Below are positions 1 through 10,331 of a stretch of DNA of 64,000 nt, piece after piece. Position 1 is the first letter of the stretch; the number at the start of each line of letters is the position of its first letter. The DNA comes from Anastrepha obliqua. Lineage: Eukaryota > Arthropoda > Insecta > Diptera > Tephritidae. The translations under genes were made by a program, and so were the position numbers. Location: positions 45,172,001 to 45,236,000 of the forward strand of contig NC_072895.1 of the NCBI RefSeq assembly GCF_027943255.1, in the 5' to 3' direction. The notes under the pieces were generated by a model, which was not told the DNA's origin, searched no databases, and worked only from the letters and a program-made list of their open reading frames with translations.

Positions 1-720
1 GCTGCAAAAGATGAAATGCGTAAACTAAGGGGAAAAAAGCTATGTAAAAAATATTCCAAGAGATGAAATAACAAAGCAAATATCCGCATCGAACAATGGC
101 CGTTGCGCTTAACACCCCAGCACCGCGGCAGTATCTAAGCACGATTGAAAGACAATCAGCTTGTTGAGCCACCTGTTGTGTGATGACTTTTCTTGAAAGT
201 TTTCTTATTTGTACGCAGCGTTGAAATTTATAAATAATAGTGAATGTTAATAAGGCGTGCTTGTGTTGTCGTTGCTGTGGTTGCTGAGCATGTCATTTTG
301 CCTGCCACGTTGCTTGCGTATATGTTTGTTGTTGTGTTTGGCGTTTTATTATTATGGAATAATGTTGCTAGGCTATATTTTCTATTGTTGTAGTGATTGG
401 TACATACTCCCCAGAATATTTGTGCGCTTGCTGCTGCTCATCATCTTTATTATGCGAAAAGAGGCTGTTGCTGTTCTATTATCTTTCTTTTTTTCTTATG
501 TGCAAGACTATTAATTTATTTATATACTGTCGGTCAGTCTTAGCATAACATTAGAGAATTTAAGAGCGAAGGAATGTTGATGCTATAAATCTTTGGCATA
601 CTAGTCGCTCCATTACTAATAATATTTATCCATTTAATGTTTACAGTTAGTCGAAATTTCCGTATGTTGGTCCTAAAAGTTTTAATGCTCGTGCAAAAAT
701 TTTTAGTATTTCGGTATATA
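1..720. other. No gene recognised
   Basis: AT-rich sequence. The only reading frame of note (257-514, +) is a Leu/Cys/Tyr-rich run typical of chance frames in T-rich DNA. I see no domain, repeat or TIR except the transposon end that begins at 721. Confidence 0.5.
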
Positions 721-1480
721 CAGTGAACCGAAAATAAACTGGGACACTTGTTTGTTCTGATACCAAACCCTTCTAACTTGAGAACGGTTCAATCAGTTTT
801 CAGATTAAAGTATTATTGAGTATTCAATACAGTATTTTATTATAAAAAAAAAACTTGAGTAATATTTTATTTATTTGGAAGTTTTTCAGTATACAAAAAC
901 ATAACTGATTTAATTTTGCAAATCAAACATAAAGTGGGACAGTAATAAATGTTTGAAAAAAAGGATAACTAACAAATTAGTATTTTGTGCAATATCCGTT
1001 TGCACTAATTACTAGTTGAAGACGTCGTTGCATTGAGTCTACTAAAGTTTTGGTGATATCTCTTGAAATATTTCCCATATCTTTTCAATGGCTGATTTTA
1101 GGGATTTCTTATCTCTAATCTACAGTTTGCGCAATTCTCTTTCAATGTGAGCCTACAAATGCTCAATGGAATTGAGATATGGGCTCTGAGAAGGATGGGG
1201 CAATTCTTTTTTCACATTTCAGAGCAACCATTCTCTTACACGTTTTCATGCATGAGATGATCGTTGTTGGTAACTGTAATTTTACGACAGTTTTGAGAAT
1301 ATGTTCCTTCACTATTTCTAGATAATTAAGTTTAGTCATAGTGCCTTTAATAAAACAAACTAAGCCCACTCCATCTGCCGTCATTACTCCACAAATCATT
1401 ACATGTCCGTCACCATTTTTCACACCGTCGACCACATTAGATGGCGAAAAGAGCAATAATTCATCGTAAAGCTCATATAG
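721..1480 (-). mobile_element. Decayed Tc1-like transposon, 3' half with terminal inverted repeat end
   Basis: The minus strand reads a broken Tc1-type DDE transposase. In pieces I see KNGDGHVMICG (usual HGGGSVMVWG), a decayed catalytic block near 1260, and SQSP-LN-IEHL followed by AHIERELRKL, which is the Tc1 'SPDLNPIEHLW' region holding the third acidic residue (E). Several stops and frameshifts break it. The outer end at 721 starts CAGTGAACCGAAAATAAAC directly after a TA, as expected for a Tc1/mariner TIR. The inner end stops abruptly inside an RTE-type LINE fragment (1481-1640). The matching second TIR is not visible, so this is a truncated copy. Confidence 0.65.
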
Positions 1481-1640
1481 CTGAGCCGTCACCAAAGTGC
1501 AAAGATCCAAAAATCTCCCGCAGAATCTTTCTCTCAAATACTCCAAGTGACGCCACATCGGATGTTGTCATCGTTCAAGCGTCTGTGCCATACGTTAGGA
1601 CGGACATGATGAGCGTTTGTAGAATGTTAGTTTCGTTCGT
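1481..1640 (-). pseudogene. RTE-type LINE fragment (C-terminal domain)
   Basis: Minus-strand frames give PxLTYGTDA-TMTTSD and then LEYLRERFCGRFLDLCTL and ELYDEL. This block is seen near the C-terminus of RTE-like LINE polyproteins and is also present, better preserved, at 23690-24090 (+). It is interrupted on its far side by the Tc1-like element. Confidence 0.55.
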
Positions 1641-1799
1641 CGAGAGAGGCCTTTACCAACCAGCTGTCTACTTAGCCCAAAGTAGCAACTATTGGCAAGA
1701 TAGATTCTATCTTGGATTTCAAGGCTGTCATTGTTATCGGTGTTAATACTGGTTCCTAGTATTTTACAACTTCAAACATATGTACTTATATATGTACAA

Positions 1800-3230
1800 T
1801 AGGTTAGGTTAGGTTAGCCTGGTTGACAATAAGCCACGCATAGACCTTTTGGTCCCTAGCGATACCAGATGGAGACCGACCTCTATGAATAGCGAAAGTA
1901 GACATCATGTAGGATGTCAGCGCTTTTGGCGAATTAAAGCAGAGCTGGGAGATCCGCTTTTGAGACGTCCTCCAGACTCTCAAACAATGGGGCTCCCAGG
2001 CAGCTTACACGCGTTTTTAATAATGCCGAACAAACGCACAGAAGGTGGTCTAAAGTTTCCTCAACATCCTCTTTGCATTTCCTGCATTTGTCCGTGTTAG
2101 CAATCCCTATCTTGTACGCATGTGCAGCCAATAGATTATGACCTGTTAGCATACCTATGGTAGTTCTGCAGTCCTTTCACGAGAGCGTAAGTACGAATTG
2201 AGTCAATTTTTTGTTGTTAGTTCTGCAGTCAGTTTTTTGTTGTTAGTTCTGACTTTTGCTGTTTTGCATGTGGTCAGATTAGTCTACCTAGTTTCCACTC
2301 GCCTTTTCATGTAGTTGTCCATTTCATTGTATATTGTATTTAGCGGTTTTGGTATGTCGTTCTCTTGTTCAAATAGTAGTCTAACAGCACTTTTTGCTAT
2401 CTCATTTACTATTTCGTTCCTCATAATGCCTTTGTGACCAGGTACCCAATGGATATGCAGCCTACTGTTTGCGGCTAACCTTTCTATGGTCTCCCTGCTC
2501 CGTCGAACATTTTTTGACTTAATACAATATGAGCTTATTGCTCTTATTGCTGCTTGACTATCCACGTATATATTAATTGTTGAGTTCTTTCTTGTTCTAG
2601 TGTAGGCTAGCTCCGCGGCTTTCCCCACAGCAAAAACTTCCGCTTGGTAAATACTGCTGTGGTGTGGCAGCTTGATAGGCTGCCTTATTCCCAGTTTTGA
2701 GCAGTAAATACCTGCTCCCACTCCATCTAAAGTTTTAGAGCCGTCTGTATAGATGTGAAAAGTTCTATGGCCAGGATGCATGCCTTTTTCCCAGGTGCGA
2801 AACCTTCTCTCCCAATTAAAGTACGAAGTCCTGTAGTCTGTGCAACCTGAGCTCCACTTTCTTATTGATCTGTGTCCGAAGGTTCTGCAGGTAAATACCC
2901 CAGCAGCCACTAGCCTCCTCGCGGATTTCGCTGTCAGGTTTTCCGCCATAAGGTCAATAGGAGGCATGCTGAGTATCATTTCCAGCACCGCCGTTGGAGT
3001 GGTTTTCATCGCTCCTGTTATGCACAGAGCAGCGAGTCGTTGAATCCTTTCCAGTGACATTAAGTATGTCAGTTTTCTTGTCGCAGTCTACCATACTAAG
3101 GCCCCATACAGCAATATCGGTCTAACTACTGCGGTGTAACACCAATGCATCAGAGAGGGTGATAGACCCCAAGTAATGCCCAGAACGCATTGCTGGCCTT
3201 TTTCATCCTTTCCTCAACATTGTGTCGTAT
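1800..3230 (-). pseudogene. 5'-truncated LINE: reverse transcriptase end, RNase H, zinc-binding C-terminus
   Basis: Reading minus from 3230: the end of the RT (VEERMKKASNAFW, then WGLSPSLMHW-YTAVVRPILLYG), one in-frame stop at LVW*, then the frame 3060-2284 with SLERIQRLAALCITGAM and a complete-looking RNase H: IYTDGSK, QAEVFAVGKA, IYVDSQAA, WVPGHKGI. The last RNase H acidic motif is altered (NEIVNEIAK instead of NEIADEIAK). A short duplicated stretch (2170-2260) separates it from the C-terminal frame 2152-1934, which carries CRKC and HLLCVC, the usual Cys/His knuckle. The 3' end abuts a short GGTTAGGTTAG tract at 1801-1818. Clade (R1/LOA/I-like, all with RNase H in some members) cannot be settled by eye. 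Confidence 0.8.
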
Positions 3231-3239
3231 GCACAATAG

Positions 3240-3700
3240 GGCGAATCAATTTTTAAGACACGATTTTTTCCGGCATCATTCTTTGCAGAATTGCACTTTA
3301 CATAAAGTTCTAAGAAAAAAAGGCCACTAAATCACAGATCTAAAGTCTAGGTATAAGTCGACCCCCAAATTTGGAAATAAATTTTTTAATTATTAAGGAA
3401 ATAGAGAGGCAGTTATGGCTATACAGATAGGAAGAAAAAAAAATAGACCTCATGTTAAAAGTAAAAGGGATCTAAAACCAAATGATTGCAAGTACGAATC
3501 TAAAACCAAAATGACTGTAATTATAGTGTGAACGTTGTTGATTGTATAGAATATTAATATTTATAAACAACAAATAACATCACATAACAAAAAAAGATAT
3601 ACATTATTTCCATGGTAGATGGCTGTAGTGATCGATATCTCGTAAAGTATCGATCAAACAATTGAAAGTTTATGCTCGTTGTCAAGGTGACATTTCACAC
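3240..3700. other. No gene recognised
   Basis: AT-rich spacer between the LINE remnant and a mariner remnant. The right part (from about 3600) is probably the 5' UTR of that mariner, because a similar sequence precedes the N-terminal mariner fragment at 40740. Confidence 0.4.
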
Positions 3701-3724
3701 TAAACAAATATTTTTTTTTTGTTT

Positions 3725-4665
3725 TTGTTGGAAGTCAACAATGAGAAAATTCTGTACATTTTACAATCTTTTTTTTTAATAAAGGAAAAAATGCAAGCTG
3801 AAATTGTGAATGTTGGTCCCTTGGTTCGTCGATTCCGTTCAGACATTTTTTATGTTAAAAGAAATGTCTATGATATCGATAAAATCAGAGAAATAATCGA
3901 AGCTGACTGGCATGTTAGCAGTCGTAGTATCGCCCAGAAGCTAAAGATAAACAGTGTTAAACCATTTGCGCAAAGCTGGATTCAAAAAGAAGCTTGATGT
4001 TTGGGTGCCACACCAAAAAATTTGATGGATCGAATTTCCGTCTGGCGTTGGCCAAATGGAATGAAATCGACCAATTTCTTATACGTATGGAGACTGGGGA
4101 TGAGAAATGTTTTACACATGACAATAATGTACGAAAACGAGCGTGGCCAAAGCCTGATGAGACAGCTCAAACGGCGGCAAAACCAGGACTAACGGCCAGG
4201 AAGGTTCTTCTGTGTATTTGGTGGGACTTCAAAGGAATCGTTTATTACGAGTTGCTTCCGTATGGCCAAACACTAAATTCAGTTCTCTACTGTCAACAGT
4301 TGGACCGTTTGAAACAAGCGATTAACCAGAAAAGGCCAAAGCTAAAAAAGAGAAGAGGTATTGTGGTTCAACAACACAACGCGGTTCAACCCACACTGCT
4401 CGTCAAAAACTCCGGGAGTTTGGTTGAGAAGTTTTAATGCATGCACCATATAGTCCGGACCTGGTACCAAGCGATTACCACCATTTTCTCTTATTGCAAA
4501 ACTTCCTGAATAATAAGAAATTGGTATGAAGAGAAGATTGCGAAAATCGATTACTAGAGTTTTTCGCCAAAAAGAACCAAGACTTCTATGGGAGAGGCGT
4601 TATGAAGCTTCCTTTAAAATGACAACAAATTATACAACAAAACGGTGCATATTTGTCAACAGTGA
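3725..4665 (+). pseudogene. Mariner transposase remnant
   Basis: A broken mariner transposase. The N-terminus reads LEVNNEKILYILQSFF (3728 on), followed by an internal deletion, then the HTH piece IREIIEADWHVSSRSIAQ, a frameshift at about 3985-4000, and METGDEKCFTHDNNVRKRAW with the first catalytic Asp. The middle reads LCIWWDFKGIVYYELLPYGQ. At about 4365 the second catalytic site is lost (VVQQHNAVQP instead of HQDNARPH). At about 4440-4500 YSPDLVPSDYHHF keeps the third Asp. The C-terminus reads EFFAKKNQDFYGRG and QIIQQNGAYLS. At least three frame changes and stops are present. It is the same sublineage as the pieces at 38775 and 40740 and close to 18443-19723. Confidence 0.85.
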
Positions 4666-4679
4666 CGTGGGTACCGATA

Positions 4680-4945
4680 CGCGAGTCCGCCGACTGTTTG
4701 TTTGATGGCAGGAGGTACTTCGTTTTGTCCTCGTTTACCACCATATAATGTCAATATCATCGGCAAACGCCAACAATTGTATGCTCTTATAAAAAATTGG
4801 GCCTGAGCGATTAAGTTCTGCGACTCGCACGATCTTTTCCAACATCAGGTTAAAAAAGTCACACAACAGTGAGTCACCCTGTCTGAAACCTCGTTTGGTA
4901 TCAAACGGCGGAGAGGTACTCCCAAATTCTGACGGCACTGCTGGT
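4680..4945 (-). pseudogene. RTE-type LINE reverse transcriptase fragment
   Basis: The minus strand reads FDTKRGFRQGDSLLCDFFN, LEKIVRVAELNRSG and SIQLLAFADDIDII. This is RT motif B (GxRQGD) through the catalytic FADD box (motif C) in the RTE-like arrangement. It is open for 67 codons with no flanking domains. Confidence 0.7.
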
Positions 4946-5009
4946 GTTGAGCAACGTCATCTTTCATAACCGTATTAGTTTTGCGGGGTACAATGATGAG
5001 TTTGTTCGC

Positions 5010-5250
5010 CAACGCATTATCGCTCTTTTGGAACCAGTCGAGAGGCGCCGTCAGTCAAAATCTTATGAATAAACTTAACCGATATGTTGAACTCGTGAGC
5101 CGATTCTCTAAGACTAATACGACCTCTTTCAAGAACTAATTTTTCAACTACTATACATTAGTGTTTTTCTCATTCGCAGACGCTAACGTTTAAGGCCGAC
5201 CAGAAGGAAGCAAATCAATGACCACTTCTCGGCCTTCTTTGAATGTTTTA
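5010..5250 (-). pseudogene. Mariner-family N-terminal HTH fragment
   Basis: The minus strand gives WYKTFKEGREVV-D--PSGRP and then KLVLERGRISLRESAHEFN and ISVKFIHKIL, broken by a run of stops in an AT-rich stretch. This is the paired HTH region of mariner transposases (WYKxFKxGRE...SGRPST...ELVLENRRLTVRELA). No catalytic part remains. Confidence 0.5.
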
Positions 5251-5259
5251 TACCACGGT

Positions 5260-6555
5260 TTTGCATTTACCGTACCGGTTTACCGTAGATTCCAACATTT
5301 ACCATTTGGCATACGAAATTTCATTTAAAATAAAAAATTTAAGACAAACTCTTTGTTTAACTATTTTTTTCCATTGTAAAAATCACAGAGTACTCAGAAA
5401 AATGATAACCGCATGGATATTCTATGTTGGATTTCAAGGCTAAATTTATTTATAAAAATAAACCCTAGTAAAAACTGCATAAATCTAAATTTTTAAAGCT
5501 TATACAAAAATTAGAAAATACTCAACAAACTCGTATTAACTCAGAATTCCAAGGAAATTTTTGGTTTTGCAATTTTATGGTTTATTGAACTTCAGCATAA
5601 TAAAGTGCTAGCACGAACTCGCCGGAAAATCTCGTTCACTTTTTATAATTTTTTTCTTGACGATATTCTCCATACAAACAAAATTTCGTGCAATGCCCTC
5701 AAGTACCGAGGACAATTCATATGAAATTTGAAATGAAATAAATGAAATTCGCAAGTTTGAAAGCGCGGTGCTCCAAATTGCGAGAATTTAGATTTTGCGA
5801 CCTTCATATCAGCCGCCTCTCGCATCAATAAATAGCAGCAGTAGTGTAGTACAATATTACAAGCAACAACATTTGCAAAGCTAACAAAAGTAACAACCCA
5901 AGTGAAGAACACCAATTTCAGTAACTAAGTGGCAACCTAGAAATATTTGGCAATAATAATAATAACTGCAACACCTTCGAAGGAAGAAGGCAAAGTGGTA
6001 GCGTATAAAATTTTGAACGTCGAAGCAGACTATTTACTTATAAAAGTATAAAAAAACTTTCAGATATACAAAAAAAAAATTCCAGCTCTTCATACTAACT
6101 CGGATATCGAAAAATATAAGCTCAGTTGCATGTCTCGCCGGCGTTGCAAATTGCATGCGTTCCACTCACTGCCCTCGAATGCTCATTTTCAACATTGCCA
6201 CGATGCGTATAGGGGTGTCGTGTCGCCTGCAGCTTGTAAACAATTTATGAGTTTCCTTTCGCGAATGTGCTTCTGACACTATTGGAACGACGTGGCGCCA
6301 TTGGCAATAATAGCTACAAAAACAACAAAACTACATTAATGGATTGCTGTGCCATAAAAACCCTAGCAAATAGTATATTGGTTTGCGAAACGTACATATG
6401 TGTGTGTGTGTTAATGCATGTGACTCTAATACTTCCCACGTTAAAATGTGCTTATTCCTGTGCCTTACTCGCATTGCTACATCCAGTTGCATTCATTCAT
6501 TTATTTCGCTTTCATTGGAATAGGAAATTTAGGAGTTTAGATCACGTCTATTAAC
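5260..6555. other. No gene recognised
   Basis: About 1.3 kb with only short frames (for example 5643-5915 - and 6267-6554 +) that show no domain or consistent coding character. I see no repeat ends. Confidence 0.4.
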
Positions 6556-6558
6556 ATA

Positions 6559-7828
6559 CTGGGTTGCCCATATTCGGCGGACCCATGTGTTTTTTTTTTT
6601 TAAATCAAAGAAAAACACAATTTTTTTGATGTTGACGATAATAATCATTTTATTTGGTTCAAGTAGATTTGTTGATATCACTTTTTGAATATGATATTTC
6701 TCAAATGGCCGCATTGAGCCTGTACGGCGTATTGTGCCCGTTTTGCAGCATTTTCCATAGATTTAGCTAACATTTCGGCTGGAATAGCGGCTATTTCCTC
6801 ACGGATGTTGTTCTTGAGCTCTTCTATGGTCTTTGGCTTATTAATATTAACCTTTGGTTTTAAATATCCCCACAAGAAGAATTCAGGTGGCGTTAAATCG
6901 GGCGAACGCGGTGGCCAGTAAAAATCTCCATTTTTCGACATCAAACGACGAGGAAACAATTTCTTCAAAAAATCGATTGTGGTGCGAGCTGTGTATCTTG
7001 TTGAAACCAGAACTGCCTGTTGAAACCAGAACTGCCTCATACGCTTTCGACGAATAATTGGCATCACAAAAGTGGTTATCATATCGCGATAACGCTCCTG
7101 ATTGACGGTAACAGTTTGACCATCTTCATTTTCGAAGAAAAACGGCCCAATAATCGTTTTTGCACTAACGCTGCACCAAACAGTGACTTTTTCGTCGTAA
7201 AGAGGTACCCCTTGAATTTCGTGAGGATTTTCAGTGGCGTAAATATGGCAATTTTGCTTGTTTACCGTCCCATTCAATAAGAAATGAGCCTCATCGGACA
7301 TGATGATTTTGTTCCAAAATTGCTCGTCACCTTCAGCCATTTCGATGACTCTTTGGGCCCATTCCAATCGATGAGGCTTGTCCCCAGGCAACAATCTTTG
7401 CGTCAATTGAATATTATACGGCAATACATGCAAATCAAATTTTGGGATGTCCTTGGCGACGTCTCAACACTGGCCCGTACAAAAGCAATATTCTCATTCG
7501 ATCGCCTTGGTCGGTTTTGATTTGACCTCTTTGGATTAGAAAGAGCATCACCAGTCAAAAACCTTTCGTACAAACGTTTAATGGTGTTCTTGGAAGGCGC
7601 ACTTTTCACATCATTTAATGTTTCATACGCACGTTGAGTTTTCACAATTGACTTCTTTTGTTGAATGTAAATTTTAACAATTTGGGAGCGCTCGCGTGGC
7701 GTGTACTGTTCCATGGTAAAATTTTGCTTGGACTGACGCTTCCAACGCGGTATGTCATTAAGCGATCTGACGTATCTGTCAAAAGATACAGGGTTGCCAG
7801 GTGGGTCCGTCGAATATGGGCAACCCCG
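6559..7828 (-). mobile_element. DD41D-type Tc1/mariner transposon, complete ends, TA target-site duplication
   Basis: The ends are inverted repeats. The left starts CTGGGTTGCCCATATTCG at 6559 and the right, read on the minus strand from 7828, starts CGGGGTTGCCCATATTCG. Each is followed by (A/G)CGGACCC. A TA lies at 6557-6558 and at 7829-7830. Length is 1270 bp, normal for the family. It encodes one broken transposase on the minus strand. Confidence 0.9.
6678..7714 (-). pseudogene. Transposase of the DD41D-type element, inactivated
   Basis: N-terminus MEQYTPRERSQIVKIYIQ (HTH of the type Pfam calls DUF4817), then a frameshift with a small deletion near 7435-7450, resuming at LHVLPYNIQLTQRLLPGDKP. 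The first catalytic Asp is in MSDEAHFLLNG and is followed by the family signature VNKQNC. The second catalytic block is destroyed: a duplicated ~20-bp segment at 7013-7051 replaces the expected FQQDGATxHTAR with FQQAVLVSTRYTAR. The third site reads SPDLTPPEFFLWGY, with Glu where sister copies have Asp. The C-terminus (MENAAKRAQYAVQAQCGH) is intact. Confidence 0.85.
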
Positions 7829-8032
7829 TATATGACATTTTCACCATTATAATATATTCTGCATATATTATATTTTAGGCGAAAGTATTGTTATTAATTT
7901 CACCGCTTTGTAACGAAAATATCTGCATTAGCCGTGATAACACTTGTCCTCTACTAGTCTACAAGAACTATTGTTCATGCACTGAAATAAGTAAATAAAT
8001 AATTAATAAAAAAAATATCATTTTACTTTTTC

Positions 8033-8078
8033 GAACCTTTGCTAGTCACGCACCAACCCATTCGCCTAAGGCGGTGAT
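8033..8078 (-). repeat. SINE head fragment
   Basis: TCACGCACCAACCCATTCG followed by CCTAAGGCGG is the reverse complement of the tRNA-like 5' end of the SINE seen complete at 57851. Confidence 0.6.
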
Positions 8079-8806
8079 TAATAACGCCCGAAAACTACAA
8101 TAAAAACAACTTCAATATGCTCTTGGTAGATATAGACGAGTTCTGAGACCATAGACGAGTTCTGCTAGGCTTGCTTGTGACGACGTGCTGCCACTGCGGC
8201 GTGTGCACCCGCTTGTGCCCCGGAACTTCAGCACGTGGGTGAATCTGGTGTGACAGTGTATAGTGAAGGCCGCTGTTTATCGACCTCGACAACTTTGAAG
8301 AAATTCTGCAGGGTAGAAGTATATAGGGATATACTTTTTTTTAATGAGAAATATCGATGGAAATGAATCTTACCCAAAATTATAATCCTTTAATTAATGA
8401 CCTTATATCTGTATGATGAACTCAAATCCTATATGGTTTTTGTCGTATTAACTTTTTTAGTGTATTCTAATTTTTAAACTTGTGTACGCCTCGATGGTTT
8501 TGTGGTAAATAAAAAACGTCGGCTGGACTTAAAGTAAAAACCAAAAAAGGAAACTTTCTATACTCTCGTTATTGTGATCGTGATCGGATGAGACATTTTC
8601 TCGGTGTGTTTAATTTGTACATAAAAGACATACTTGTATTTCTGTTGTGTGTGAAAATAAGGAGGATGGGAAATGAAGAAAAGAAAAATGTACACATGTA
8701 CCACAGTACATAATTCCTTTTAAAGCCATCAATGCGTTTGGCCCAATGGAATATTTTTTATACCACCTAATTTTTTATTTTTAATATTTGCTTGTGTGTA
8801 AATATT

Positions 8807-9486
8807 AGGGTGGTCCAAAAATGCATGGGAAAAAATTTATATTAAAATTTTTATGCTGCCGCCCCCCATAATGGTAAAGAATGAAAAATAAAAAGACCCG
8901 TATTTTTTTTTTTTTTAATCAGACCATATTTAATGGTGCCGCCGGGGCTTTGAAATATCCCATGTATTTTGCATGGGAAAAAAATACTTTTCCGTAGATT
9001 TCATGTAAAAACCTGGAAAATGAATATATTTTAACCGGATAACTCAGTTTCTCTTCATAATTGGTCAGGGAATAACAACCAATTATGAAATAATTAATTT
9101 TTTTGTATTAACTATTTTTTATAGAACCCCAAAAAGCCCCCATAAAACGAAAATCTAAGAAAAAATCGAAAAACAATATTTTATATTACTTTTATGAAAA
9201 TAGTTAATACAAAAAAAATTAATTATTTCATAATTGGTTGTTATTCCCTGACCAATTATGAAGAGAAACTGAGTTATCCGGTTAAAATATATTCATTTTC
9301 CAGGTTTTTACATGAAATCTACGGAAAAGTATTTTTTTCCCATGCAAAATACATGGGATATTTCAAAGCCCCGGCGGCACCATTAAATATGGTCTGATTA
9401 AAAAAAAAAAATACGGGTCTTTTTATTTTTCATTCTTTATTATTTTGGGGGGCGGCAGCATACAAATTTTTTTTGGACCACCCTAG
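8807..9486. mobile_element. Foldback element with ~290-bp inverted arms
   Basis: The two halves are near-perfect inverted copies: left arm about 8807-9118, right arm about 9199-9486, with a central non-palindromic loop of roughly 80 bp. Matching landmarks include GTGCCGCCGGGGCTTTGAAA (left) against TTTCAAAGCCCCGGCGGCAC (right). The outer tips are AGGGTGGTCCAAAAA and its complement. Identical TAAATATT octamers lie at 8799-8806 and 9487-9494, consistent with an 8-bp target-site duplication, as made by hAT- or P-type transposases. There is no coding capacity beyond chance frames in the arms. Confidence 0.85.
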
Positions 9487-9518
9487 TAAATATTTATCCT
9501 CACCAACTCACATTTGGC

Positions 9519-9620
9519 GGCCGGCGTAGCCGAATGGGTTGGTGCATGACTACCATTCGGAATTCACGGAAAGAACGTAGCCACTATCCTGCTCTATCGA
9601 GACATACGATCACCGCTTAG
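9519..9620 (+). repeat. SINE head, truncated
   Basis: GCGTAGCCGAATGGGTTGGT then GACTACCATTCGGAATTCAC matches the first ~60 bp of the SINE at 57851. The homology then stops. Confidence 0.7.
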
Positions 9621-10259
9621 GATACACAACTCTCCAATCAATTGCAAGATCTCAGCATGCTGGGAATCGGAGATATCCCAAAATTTCTTAACAGAACAAG
9701 CTACCCATGCCGTAGGGCAACGGACCGAAAGCCTGAATATCTCATTATGAACAACCCTGAAGCTAGCAACTAACCAAACCCAAATCTGTGCTCTAGATCG
9801 TTTAATTCAGATCCTAATTTATTTCATTTTTATCCCATTTTCTAATGTTACTTCACTTCTTAAAAAAAATGTGCCACCCTTTAGCCCATGGTGTACATCA
9901 CATCATTGCTGGTGTCATGCAGTAGTCAATTGTGTTCTCCGCTTCTCCCTTTAAATTGAATCTCATTAGCCAGATAAGTTCTTCACGGAATAACAAATTC
10001 TCATTACTATCTGTATATTCACTACCACTACCAGCAAAGTTGACTCATTTCAGATAATAATATATGTATGAGGCAAATATCAGTCTTCTTATCAATTTGA
10101 ATTCAAAATTGCATAGCTTATTCGAATTTAATTACACAAATGTCATGAGCGTAATTATTTTGTTCATTATTTAATCGCACCACTGATTACTTGCCAGTTG
10201 ATTTATTTAAGGAAACGAAAAAAATTGACTACAATTTGAATTGAATTTGATCCAGCAAA
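9621..10259. other. Upstream region of the repeat-protein gene
   Basis: AT-rich with no frame or repeat recognised. It would hold the upstream control sequences of the gene at 10332, but I cannot point to a specific factor site. Confidence 0.4.
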
Positions 10260-10267
10260 TTTCAAAG

Positions 10268-10275
10268 TATTTAAG
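10268..10275 (+). promoter_or_regulatory. TATA-like box of the repeat-protein gene
   Basis: TATTTAAG, preceded by AG, lies 57 bp upstream of the ATG at 10332. About 30 bp downstream is GCACAGTC (10299-10306), a plausible initiator. The same AGTATTTAAG decamer precedes the secreted-protein gene at 56987 (-). Confidence 0.6.
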
Positions 10276-10331
10276 TTCTTGTGTATGGCAATTGAAAAGC
10301 ACAGTCTTGGAGTTCCCACGCTAAGCATAAC

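Noticed and set aside
257..514. 85-codon Leu/Cys/Tyr-rich frame that looks like a membrane protein
   Set aside because: T-rich DNA makes such frames by chance; no promoter, domain or conserved start context.
1801..1818. Telomere (TTAGG) array
   Set aside because: Only three units, each time at the 3' end of a LINE; Diptera lack TTAGG telomeres.
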